A stretch of DNA of 8,034 nt from Gammaproteobacteria bacterium (GTDB taxonomy: Bacteria > Pseudomonadota > Gammaproteobacteria > Nitrosococcales > Methylophagaceae). The stretch lies in the NCBI GenBank assembly GCA_002400805.1, contig NVRG01000141.1:1-8034 (forward strand). The letters run 5' to 3'. Shown one piece after another: positions 1 through 6,612 of the stretch; position 1 is the first letter of the stretch, and each line of letters begins with the position of its first letter. The notes beneath the pieces are model-generated. The model was not told where the DNA came from, made no database searches, and worked only from the letters and a program-made list of their open reading frames with translations. The position numbers were made by a program, and so were the translations under genes.

Positions 1-2733
1 ACCGCCACCGGAACCGCCTTCTGGGCCCATATCGATAATCCAATCCGCGGTCTTAATAACATCCAAGTTATGTTCGATAACGACGATGGTATTACCTCGA
101 TCACGTAGGCGATGTAATACTTTTAACAATTGCTCGATATCAAAGAAATGTAAGCCGGTCGTGGGCTCATCCAGAATATATAAGGTCTTGCCAGTATCAC
201 GTTTCGATAATTCTTTGGCTAGTTTCACTCGCTGCGCTTCACCACCCGACAAGGTGGTCGCATTTTGCCCTAAGGTAATGTAGGTCAAACCCACATCCAT
301 TAAGGTATCTAACTTCTTCGCGATGACTGGAATATTGGTAAAAAACTGACTGGCATCTTCAATCGTCATCGCCAGTACTTCCGTAATGGTTTTGCCTTTA
401 AAGCGAATATCTAGGGTTTCTCGATTATAACGCTTGCCCTTACAGATATCACAGGACACATAAATATCGGGTAAGAAGTGCATTTCAACCTTGATTAGGC
501 CATCCCCCTGACACGCTTCACAGCGCCCACCTTTGACGTTAAAACTAAAACGTCCTGGGCCATAACCACGCGCCCGCGCTTCTGGCGTGCCGGCAAATAA
601 TTCACGGATGGGGGTAAACAAACCAGTATAGGTGGCAGGATTTGAACGCGGCGTACGACCTATCGGACTTTGGTTAATCGCCACCACTTTATCCATTTGG
701 TCTAAACCCAAAATTTCTTTATGCGGAGCTGGTTCATCAGAAGCACCATTCAAGAATTTTGACGTCACCTTCAACAAGGTGTCATTAATTAAGGTGGATT
801 TACCCGAGCCTGATACACCGGTAATACAAGTCATTAACCCAACCGGAATATCGACGTCGACATCTTGAAGATTATTACCACAGGCACCACGAAGACCTAA
901 TACGCGACCCGCATGAAAACTTTCTCGCTTTGCAGGCATTTCAATTTTTCGCTTGCCCGACAGGTATTGGCCGGTCAGTGATCGCTCACTGTCCATAATA
1001 TCTTGTGGTGTACCTTGCGCCACAATCTCACCGCCATGCACACCTGCACCCGGACCAATATCCACCACATAGTCCGCTGCCCGAATGGCTTCTTCATCAT
1101 GCTCTACCACAATGACACTGTTGCCCAAATCACGCAGTCGAGTTAGCGTGGCCAACAGGCGTTCATTATCACGTTGGTGCAAGCCAATTGACGGTTCATC
1201 TAGGATATACATCACCCCAACCAATCCTGCACCAATTTGACTGGCCAAACGAATACGTTGCGCTTCACCACCCGATAAGGTATCCGCACTGCGAGCTAGG
1301 GTTAGATAATTCAAACCGACATCTACCAAAAAGGTAAGTCGATCGCCTATTTCAGAAACGATTTTTGAGGCAATCTCACCGCGTTTGCCCGGCAACGTTA
1401 GCGTCTTAAAAAAATCTCTTACCTCGCCTACCGGCATACTGGTCACTTCCGGTAAGGTTGTTTGACCAATAAATACATGACGGGCAGATTCCGTTAGCCG
1501 CGCACCACCACAATCTGGACACGCACGCACGGCATGAAACTTCGCTAACTCATCACGCACACTGTTAGATTCAGTTTCCAGATAACGACGTTGCATATTG
1601 GGGACCACACCCTCAAAGTTATGATTGCGTATTACCGATTTACCACGATCGCTGACATAACTAAAATCGATTTTAACGCGACCACTACCGTATAACACGA
1701 CTTGCCTAACCTTCTCCGACAGTTCTTCAAACGGTGTGTCTAAATCAAAGTCATAATGCTTAGCTAAGGATGACATTAACTGGAAGTAATAAGCATTACG
1801 TCGGTCCCAGCCGCGAATCGCACCGGCCGATAGACTCATTTCAGGATGAGCCACCACCCGAGCGGGATCAACAAACTGTTTTATCCCCAGACCATCACAG
1901 GTACCACAGGCACCGGCTGGGTTATTAAACGAAAATAATCGTGGTTCAAGTTCTGCTATCGAATAACCACAGCTAGGACATGAAAATTTGGCTGAAAATA
2001 AGGTTTCATTAGCCGCATCATCCATATCAACAACACGGGCAATACCATCCGACAAGTTTAAAGCGGTTTCAAATGACTCGGCCAAGCGTTGTTGTAGATC
2101 GGTTCGCACTTTGAAACGATCCACCACGGCTTCAATGGTATGTTTTTTTCGCAGTTCTAATTCAGGCGGACTATCTAATTCGATTACCTCACCATTCACC
2201 CGCGCGCGTACAAAACCTTGGGCGCGTAAATTTTCCAGAATATCTTTATGTTCACCCTTACGATCTTGCACCACTGGGGCTAATAACATCATGCGCTGGC
2301 CTTCCGGCATTGCCATGACTAAATCCACCATTTGGCTGACTGTTTGAGCGACTAGCGGTTGATCGTGTGTTGGGCAGCGCGGTTCACCTGCACGAGCAAA
2401 CAATAGTCTTAAATAATCATAAATTTCAGTAATGGTACCCACGGTCGAACGAGGATTATGGGAAGTGGATTTTTGTTCAATCGAAATGGCCGGCGACAAA
2501 CCTTCTATATGATCCACATCCGGCTTTTCCATTATCGACAAAAACTGGCGCGCATAAGCAGATAAGGACTCAACATAACGGCGTTGGCCTTCGGCATATA
2601 AGGTATCAAAAGCCAGCGAAGACTTGCCTGAACCAGACAAACCCGTAATCACGATTAATGCATCTCTAGGCAAATCTAAATCGATATTTTTAAGATTGTG
2701 GGTACGTGCCCCACGAATACTTATGCTTTTCAT
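1..2733 (-). CDS. uvrA: UvrABC excinuclease subunit A (UvrA), 3' end cut by window edge
   Basis: UvrA is the ATPase that finds bulky DNA lesions and loads UvrB in cytoplasmic nucleotide excision repair. The minus-strand frame stays open for 911 codons from ATG at 2733 and leaves the window after the conserved GPEGGSGGG, so about 27-30 residues are missing compared with the 940-residue E. coli protein. Both ABC ATPase modules are intact: Walker A GLSGSGKS at 31-38 and GVSGSGKS around K645; signature LSGGE near 486-490 and 828-832; Walker B ILDEP with Asp at about 512 and 855. Both zinc modules keep four cysteines (C252, C255, C276, C279; C738, C741, C761, C764). No frameshift or missing key residue was seen. 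The start opens with [17 protein letters not shown], which aligns with the E. coli N-terminus; its ribosome site is weak (GGAAC about 12 bases upstream). It is transcribed divergently from the MFS gene. Confidence 0.98.
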   Translation of the reverse strand, partial: MKSISIRGARTHNLKNIDLDLPRDALIVITGLSGSGKSSLAFDTLYAEGQRRYVESLSAYARQFLSIMEKPDVDHIEGLSPAISIEQKSTSHNPRSTVGTITEIYDYLRLLFARAGEPRCPTHDQPLVAQTVSQMVDLVMAMPEGQRMMLLAPVVQDRKGEHKDILENLRAQGFVRARVNGEVIELDSPPELELRKKHTIEAVVDRFKVRTDLQQRLAESFETALNLSDGIARVVDMDDAANETLFSAKFSCPSCGYSIAELEPRLFSFNNPAGACGTCDGLGIKQFVDPARVVAHPEMSLSAGAIRGWDRRNAYYFQLMSSLAKHYDFDLDTPFEELSEKVRQVVLYGSGRVKIDFSYVSDRGKSVIRNHNFEGVVPNMQRRYLETESNSVRDELAKFHAVRACPDCGGARLTESARHVFIGQTTLPEVTSMPVGEVRDFFKTLTLPGKRGEIASKIVSEIGDRLTFLVDVGLNYLTLARSADTLSGGEAQRIRLASQIGAGLVGVMYILDEPSIGLHQRDNERLLATLTRLRDLGNSVIVVEHDEEAIRAADYVVDIGPGAGVHGGEIVAQGTPQDIMDSERSLTGQYLSGKRKIEMPAKRESFHAGRVLGLRGACGNNLQDVDVDIPVGLMTCITGVSGSGKSTLINDTLLKVTSKFLNGASDEPAPHKEILGLDQMDKVVAINQSPIGRTPRSNPATYTGLFTPIRELFAGTPEARARGYGPGRFSFNVKGGRCEACQGDGLIKVEMHFLPDIYVSCDICKGKRYNRETLDIRFKGKTITEVLAMTIEDASQFFTNIPVIAKKLDTLMDVGLTYITLGQNATTLSGGEAQRVKLAKELSKRDTGKTLYILDEPTTGLHFFDIEQLLKVLHRLRDRGNTIVVIEHNLDVIKTADWIIDMGPEGGSGGG

Positions 2734-2748
2734 TCAGCGTGTGTTCCG

Positions 2749-2775
2749 TTGAAGAATCAAACAGATCAATATACT
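2749..2775 (+). promoter_or_regulatory. candidate MFS-gene promoter (TTGAAG - 15 - TATACT)
   Basis: On the plus strand, TTGAAG (2749-2754) and TATACT (2770-2775) resemble sigma-70 boxes, though the 15-base spacing is short. The -10 box overlaps the candidate uvrA -10 box on the other strand, so the two divergent promoters would compete or be controlled together. A transcript starting near 2782 would leave almost no leader before the ATG at 2789, but a normal leader before the in-frame ATG at 2819. Confidence 0.25.
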
Positions 2776-2797
2776 CTTACCCATCATCATGACGCAA
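2768..2797 (-). promoter_or_regulatory. candidate uvrA promoter (TTGCGT - 18 - TATATT)
   Basis: On the minus strand, TTGCGT (2797-2792) and TATATT (2773-2768) are 18 bases apart and would start a transcript near 2761, about 28 bases before the uvrA ATG. The -10 box matches the sigma-70 consensus at five of six positions and the -35 box at only three. The -35 box lies inside the first codons of the MFS gene. No CTGT-N8-ACAG LexA box was found in the gap. Confidence 0.3.
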
Positions 2798-4177
2798 AAA
2801 CAACATCACACCTCCTCAATGACCTCACTGGAAAAGCGCAGTATTGCTGGCTTGTCTGCAATCTTTGGATTACGCATGCTAGGCTTATTTATGATTTTTC
2901 CGGTATTTTCTTTAGCCGCAGATCAATACTCTGGTGCCACCCCAATGCTAATTGGTTTAGCAATTGGCGCTTATGGCCTTACCCAAGCTTTATTACAAAT
3001 TCCATTTGGCATGTTATCGGACCGTATCGGCCGCAAACGTGTCATCACCATGGGCTTAATTTTGTTTGCAGCAGGCAGTGTAGTGGCCGCAAATGCTGAC
3101 TCTATCTATATGGTTATTGCTGGTCGGTTATTACAAGGTAGCGGGGCCATTGCTGCCGCGATTATGGCCTTAACCGCCGATCTCACTCGTGATGAACACC
3201 GCACCAAAGCCATGGCTAGCATCGGCATTAGTATTGGTCTGTCATTTTCGATTGCCTTAGCATCCGGCGCAGCACTAGAACACTGGATAGGTTTATCCGG
3301 CATCTTCTGGGCCACCGCCGTATTATCGTTAGTGGGTATCGCTGTTTTACATCTGTGGATCCCCACCCCCACGCGCTGTGTAAATCATCGAGATATCGAA
3401 CCTATTCCGCAACAATTCAAAAAAGTACTTAAAAATCCAGATATTATGCGCATGGTGTTCAGCATCATGATTTTGCATTGTCTACTGACCACCAGCTTTT
3501 TTGCCTTACCGATAACCTTACAAGACTATGCCGGTTTAGCCAGAGATCAACATTCGCTCGCCTATGTGCCTATTTTAATACTGGCCTTTATTAGCATGGT
3601 GCCGTTTATCTTAATTGCTGAAAAACGCCGAAAAATGAAACCGGTGTTTTTAGGCGCCATTGTTGTGTTGGCAATATCTCAATTAGGTTGGGCGATGCTG
3701 CCAAATTCACTGGTCGCCGTATTAGTCAGCTTATGGTTATTTTTTACCGCCTTTAATATCTTGGAAGCCAGTCTGCCATCACTGATGTCTAAACTCAGTC
3801 CATTAGAAAATAAAGGCACCGCCATGGGTATCTATTCTACGGCTCAGTTTATTGGCGCATTTCTCGGTGGCATCCTAGGTGGCCTGATGTACACGCAGTT
3901 TGCACTGAGTGGTGTATTTATCGCCGGTGTGGTGCTCACGCTAATATGGCTAGTTGTTGTCATGCCGATGCGACCACCCAGACATTTAACCAATCGTATT
4001 ATTCACGTCGACAATCTTTCCCCGGCTAATGCGGATAATATTGCGCAACAAATCAATGCAATCGAAGGTGTCGTTGAAACTATTGTCGTGGTCGAAGAGC
4101 AAGTAGCCTATGTAAAATTCGTCCCTGAGTTAATTAACGCAGAAGCTCTGGATGCATTTAGTCCGCAGTCGTCGTAG
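2789..4177 (+). CDS. yajR: MFS transporter, YajR type, with C-terminal YAM (ferredoxin-like) domain
   Basis: This is a 462-residue, roughly twelve-helix inner-membrane secondary transporter; the YajR family's substrate is not firmly known. Residues 21-395 form the MFS core. Motif A is GMLSDRIGRK at 74-83, after the family-typical YGLTQALLQIPF. The RTKAMASIG stretch (138-146) and FNILEASLPSL / KGTAMGIYSTAQF in the second half match E. coli YajR closely. After the last helix (about 395) comes a soluble tail of about 65 residues with the beta-alpha-beta character of the YAM domain, including VEEQVAYVKF. The start is uncertain: neither ATG 2789 nor in-frame ATG 2819 (residue 11) has a Shine-Dalgarno site, and E. 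coli YajR aligns from about residue 11. The gene lies 45 bp upstream of ssb and may be cotranscribed with it. I recall the order uvrA-MFS-ssb from other gammaproteobacteria, including Pseudomonas. Family assignment is firm, orthology to yajR likely. Confidence 0.88.
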   Translation: MTQKQHHTSSMTSLEKRSIAGLSAIFGLRMLGLFMIFPVFSLAADQYSGATPMLIGLAIGAYGLTQALLQIPFGMLSDRIGRKRVITMGLILFAAGSVVAANADSIYMVIAGRLLQGSGAIAAAIMALTADLTRDEHRTKAMASIGISIGLSFSIALASGAALEHWIGLSGIFWATAVLSLVGIAVLHLWIPTPTRCVNHRDIEPIPQQFKKVLKNPDIMRMVFSIMILHCLLTTSFFALPITLQDYAGLARDQHSLAYVPILILAFISMVPFILIAEKRRKMKPVFLGAIVVLAISQLGWAMLPNSLVAVLVSLWLFFTAFNILEASLPSLMSKLSPLENKGTAMGIYSTAQFIGAFLGGILGGLMYTQFALSGVFIAGVVLTLIWLVVVMPMRPPRHLTNRIIHVDNLSPANADNIAQQINAIEGVVETIVVVEEQVAYVKFVPELINAEALDAFSPQSS

Positions 4178-4210
4178 AATAACCCACTCAAATTTAACGT
4201 TATCCGAATA

Positions 4211-4216
4211 TAGGAG
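4211..4216 (+). promoter_or_regulatory. ssb ribosome binding site (TAGGAG)
   Basis: TAGGAG lies six bases before the ATG at 4223, a good Shine-Dalgarno match that fixes the ssb start. By contrast, the MFS gene upstream has no recognisable site. A different translation efficiency for the two genes, even if cotranscribed, is an inference. Confidence 0.75.
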
Positions 4217-4222
4217 CACACC

Positions 4223-4711
4223 ATGTCTGTAAACAAAGTCATACTCGTAGGAAGACTGGGCGCCGAGCCTGAAAGTCGCGCATTTCCTAATGGTGGCTCT
4301 ATCTGTAATTTACGCCTTGCAACATCAGAAAGCTGGAAAGATAAACAATCTGGTGAACGTAAAGAACGCACTGAATGGCACCGTGTTGTATTGCGTAACC
4401 GCCTAGGTGAAGTCGCACAGCAATACCTACACAAAGGTTCACAAGTCTATATCGAAGGTCGCATCCAAACACGTAAGTGGCAAGATCAAAACGGCCAAGA
4501 TCGTTACTCAACCGAAATCATTGGTAATGAAATGACCATGTTAGATAGTCGTGGAGCAAGTACTGGCGGTGATGCCCCAGCCTATAATCCACCAGCAGCA
4601 GCGCCACAAGGAGGAGCGGCCACGCCACAACCTGCATCACCCTCTGCAGGCCCAGAGTATGGTGCACCATCTGGCGGTTCTGACTACTATGATGATGATA
4701 TTCCGTTCTAA
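4223..4711 (+). CDS. ssb: Single-stranded DNA-binding protein SSB
   Basis: SSB coats single-stranded DNA during replication, recombination and repair, and recruits partner proteins through its acidic C-terminal tip. The 162-residue product has the three expected parts. An OB fold covers about 1-108, opening with [16 protein letters not shown] and carrying W38, W52 and W86 at the places of the DNA-stacking tryptophans W40, W54 and W88 of E. coli. A low-complexity Ala/Pro/Gly linker covers about 110-150. The tip YYDDDIPF is the conserved protein-docking motif. It is slightly shorter than E. coli SSB (178), the difference lying mainly in the linker. The start is supported by TAGGAG six bases upstream, and a hairpin terminator follows 30 bases after the stop. 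In E. coli, ssb is directly divergent from uvrA; here a transporter gene lies between them. Confidence 0.98.
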   Translation: MSVNKVILVGRLGAEPESRAFPNGGSICNLRLATSESWKDKQSGERKERTEWHRVVLRNRLGEVAQQYLHKGSQVYIEGRIQTRKWQDQNGQDRYSTEIIGNEMTMLDSRGASTGGDAPAYNPPAAAPQGGAATPQPASPSAGPEYGAPSGGSDYYDDDIPF

Positions 4712-4740
4712 AAATCACCTAAGACTATAATGTAAAGTAT

Positions 4741-4778
4741 AACCACTAAGCCACTATTTATAGTGGCTTAGTAGTTTT
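4741..4778 (+). terminator. Rho-independent terminator after ssb
   Basis: A perfect 12-bp inverted repeat, ACTAAGCCACTA (4745-4756) and TAGTGGCTTAGT (4761-4772), flanks a TTTA loop. The stem extends by three more pairs beyond one mismatch (AAC at 4741-4743 with GTT at 4774-4776), and the run TTTT at 4775-4778 follows. It ends the uvrA-side block and separates ssb from the metal-efflux operon. The T-run is short, so termination may be incomplete. Confidence 0.85.
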
Positions 4779-4826
4779 ATCTCATAAAACATCATTGCCT
4801 GTAATTTGCAGTGTCGGGAACTTATT

Positions 4827-4843
4827 AGATTAAATATTAATCT
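4827..4843. promoter_or_regulatory. AT-rich dyad upstream of the metal operon, candidate operator
   Basis: AGATTAA and TTAATCT form a perfect 7-bp inverted repeat around a central ATA. It lies 51 bases before the GTG start of the CzcI-like gene and overlaps a weak promoter-like arrangement (TTGCAG at 4806-4811; TTAAAT at 4830-4835, 18-base spacing). Position and symmetry suggest a regulator site. It does not match the MerR-family, Fur or Zur boxes I can recall, and AT-rich dyads also arise by chance. Confidence 0.3.
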
Positions 4844-4868
4844 TATGGCTACTTATTTCATTACACTT

Positions 4869-4881
4869 GTAGAATATCTAC
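4869..4881. promoter_or_regulatory. Second small dyad (GTAGA-ATA-TCTAC) upstream of the metal operon
   Basis: GTAGA and TCTAC form a 5-bp inverted repeat, also around a central ATA, 13 bases before the GTG start. It contains TAGAAT (4870-4875), a five-of-six match to a -10 box without a convincing -35 partner at normal spacing. It may be a promoter element, an operator half or chance. Confidence 0.22.
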
Positions 4882-4894
4882 TTACTTAAAAACG

Positions 4895-5260
4895 GTGAAA
4901 ACAATTCGAATGTTCAGGAAAGTATTGTCATATTTGATAGTCGTATTGATTGCTATGCAATCAGTTGCTGCTATTGCTGACACATACCAATCCCACCCTT
5001 CGGATACACATGGTGATACTCATGAAAATTTTCATAATTCTAATGTAACGGATAACATCGTACTATTTGATAAAAGTACTGACGCTCCAATTATCACTCA
5101 ATCTGATTGCCATCATTGTTGCCATAGTCATGTTATGGCTTACTTAAAATTTACCATCAGCAACTCCATTTTCACTCAATTTGAACATAAACTGTCTGAA
5201 TACAATCCTTCTATCCATTCACTGATACTTCCTCCCGATATTCGTCCTCCCATCGCTTAA
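4895..5260 (+). CDS. Small secreted His/Cys-rich protein, CzcI-like, heading a metal-efflux operon
   Basis: This 121-residue protein probably acts in the periplasm as a metal-binding or regulatory accessory of the efflux system; the function is inferred from context and architecture. It begins with a basic stretch and a hydrophobic core (about 10-27) ending in AIA, with likely cleavage after A28. A His/Asp-rich stretch follows (HPSDTHGDTHENFH, 34-47), then a compact cluster DCHHCCHSH (71-79) with three Cys and four His, an obvious candidate metal site, and a C-terminal LPPDIRPP. Signal peptide, His-rich region, Cys/His cluster and an Arg-Pro-Pro end match the layout of CzcI, found ahead of czcC in other bacteria. 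The start is either GTG 4895 or ATG 4910; neither has a good ribosome site, and both keep the signal peptide. The gene is AT-rich (35% G+C over 4921-5220). czcC follows after 85 bp. The CzcI link is by layout only. Confidence 0.7.
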   Translation: MKTIRMFRKVLSYLIVVLIAMQSVAAIADTYQSHPSDTHGDTHENFHNSNVTDNIVLFDKSTDAPIITQSDCHHCCHSHVMAYLKFTISNSIFTQFEHKLSEYNPSIHSLILPPDIRPPIA

Positions 5261-5286
5261 TCGCAGATCTACTCTTGTTAGTTTTT

Positions 5287-5312
5287 GACCAACGATCTTT
5301 ATTCGTTTGGTC
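5287..5312 (+). other. Hairpin between the CzcI-like gene and czcC
   Basis: GACCAACGA (5287-5295) pairs with TCGTTTGGTC (5303-5312), leaving one bulged T and a 7-base loop. No T-run follows, so it is not a classic intrinsic terminator. It lies in the 85-bp gap between the first gene and czcC, where it could stabilise or end part of the transcript and set the ratio of the small protein to the efflux proteins. That role is inference. Confidence 0.4.
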
Positions 5313-5331
5313 CGCGAGTTAATTCGATTAT

Positions 5332-5336
5332 GAGGA
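5332..5336 (+). promoter_or_regulatory. czcC ribosome binding site supporting a GTG start
   Basis: GAGGA lies nine bases before GTG 5346. The next in-frame ATG, at 5376, would remove most of the signal peptide, so this site decides for the GTG start. Confidence 0.65.
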
Positions 5337-5345
5337 TAATATTCC

Positions 5346-6596
5346 GTGAAATTTACCAAAATCATTGTATTGGGGATGCTAGGCATACTCAATTTACCGA
5401 GTGCTGTGTCCGCTGCTTCTACACCGTCATCATGGGAAGCATGGCTTAGTCAGCAAATCAATCAACATCCTGACGTTGTTGCTGCCAAAGAAAAAATGTA
5501 CGCCGCTTTATCTCTGGCTGATGGCCGAGAAATGCCATTATATAACCCTGAACTTGAAACTGAATTTGATCGAGAAGGGCAATCTAACAATTATCGCATT
5601 GGCGTTAAACAAACCTTCGATTTGTGGGGCAAACGTGATGTGCGTCAACGCCAAGCGAGTTATAGCCGAGAGCTTGCCCGCCAATCATTTGAGTTCACCG
5701 TACAGAAAAAAACAGCCGAGGCATTACTGTCACTGATTGAATGGCAAGCGGCTAACCAACAAGCATCACTAGCTCGAGAGCAAGAAGCTCAATTATCAAC
5801 CCTAATAGAGCTTATTAATATTCGCCAAAAAACAGGCGATTTAGGGCTGTTAGATGCTGAATTAGCTTATTTAAATTTATCGAAAAATCTTAGTACAACG
5901 GCAAAAAACCTTGCTCAACTTAAACAAATAGAAGCAACTTTACGCCAACAATTACCCCAATGGTCACCTGAATCAGAGCAAATTCCTGAGCAGTTATGGG
6001 TAACAAAAAATAGTCTTTCTGAAAGTCCTAATAATGTTATCTCGTCGATAAAGGATTATCCAACAGTTCGTGCAGCTAAAGCCGAATGGGATGGTTTAAG
6101 ACAATCCGCTGAACTAGCCCGCCTTGAAACCAAAGCTGAGCCTACCTTTGGCATTAGTGCTGGAAGAGTTGAAACAGACGGGAGTAATGTTATTGGTTTA
6201 ACCATGTCCATTCCCTTAAATGTGCGTAATAACTTTCGTTATGAAGCCCTATCAGCCAATCAACAAGTATTGTCTGCTGAAGCTCGATATCAAGCAGTAA
6301 TGCGTAAACAACAATTTTCTATCCAATCTTCTCAGTCCGTATTGCAAGAATATTCGCAACGCTATGATCGTTGGCAAACCATTATGAAAGGCAGACAAGA
6401 ACGTAGTAAAAACCTGTTAGACAAGCAATGGCAAAGTGGTGATATGAACACATCAGCGTATTTACTTGCTCTACAACAACGAGCAGAGGGCTTAGCCGCC
6501 GGAATTGAATTACAGATGCAGTTTCAGTTAGCCAATATCGATTGGCTATTACAGGCTGGTCGAATTAATACTGCCTTACAGCAATTACAAAAATAA
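5346..6596 (+). CDS. czcC: CzcC-type outer-membrane efflux factor (TolC family)
   Basis: This protein forms the outer-membrane and periplasmic exit duct of the tripartite metal exporter. The 416-residue product starts at GTG with GAGGA nine bases upstream. The signal peptide ends in SAVSA, with likely cleavage after residue 23; no lipobox Cys is present, so it is not lipid-anchored there, unlike some outer-membrane factors. The mature protein has two OEP-type halves rich in long amphipathic helices (about 45-195 and 230-410). Recognisable family features are NPELETEFD, then RIGVKQTFDLWGKRDVR near the first strand region, and the matching ISAGRVETDGSNVIGLTMSIPLNVRNN in the second half, in pieces separated by Gln/Ala-rich helices. 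Only 16 bases separate it from czcB, so the two are cotranscribed. The family call is firm. The name czcC rests on the adaptor and pump that follow, since sequence alone does not separate Czc, Ncc and Cnr channels. Confidence 0.88.
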   Translation: MKFTKIIVLGMLGILNLPSAVSAASTPSSWEAWLSQQINQHPDVVAAKEKMYAALSLADGREMPLYNPELETEFDREGQSNNYRIGVKQTFDLWGKRDVRQRQASYSRELARQSFEFTVQKKTAEALLSLIEWQAANQQASLAREQEAQLSTLIELINIRQKTGDLGLLDAELAYLNLSKNLSTTAKNLAQLKQIEATLRQQLPQWSPESEQIPEQLWVTKNSLSESPNNVISSIKDYPTVRAAKAEWDGLRQSAELARLETKAEPTFGISAGRVETDGSNVIGLTMSIPLNVRNNFRYEALSANQQVLSAEARYQAVMRKQQFSIQSSQSVLQEYSQRYDRWQTIMKGRQERSKNLLDKQWQSGDMNTSAYLLALQQRAEGLAAGIELQMQFQLANIDWLLQAGRINTALQQLQK

Positions 6597-6612
6597 CACC
6601 TTGGAATATATT

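Noticed and set aside
1988..2347. A 119-codon plus-strand open frame (also shorter ones at 86-283 and 632-868)
   Set aside because: They lie antisense inside uvrA, which is fully conserved on the minus strand. The translations are Ser/Arg-rich without family features, as expected for a shadow frame.
2698..3099. A 133-codon plus-strand frame overlapping the starts of uvrA and the MFS gene
   Set aside because: It runs through the divergent promoter gap and out of frame with the clear MFS protein; the product is rich in Cys, Trp and His with no recognisable domain.
4108..4434. Minus-strand frames across the yajR-ssb junction and within yajR and ssb (also 3106-3372, 4299-4511, 4518-4718)
   Set aside because: All are antisense to strongly conserved yajR or ssb coding sequence and show no domain, signal peptide or ribosome site.
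4690..4705. Short GAT tandem repeat
   Set aside because: It simply encodes the Asp run of the conserved SSB tip and is not a repeat element.
5401..5736. A 111-codon frame inside czcC in another plus-strand frame
   Set aside because: It is fully nested in the TolC-family gene, and its translation has no family features.
6601..6612. TTG at 6601 as the czcB start
   Set aside because: The GGAA at 6603-6606 fits as ribosome site for ATG 6613, and the signal peptide is typical when starting there; a TTG start would bury that site in the coding sequence.
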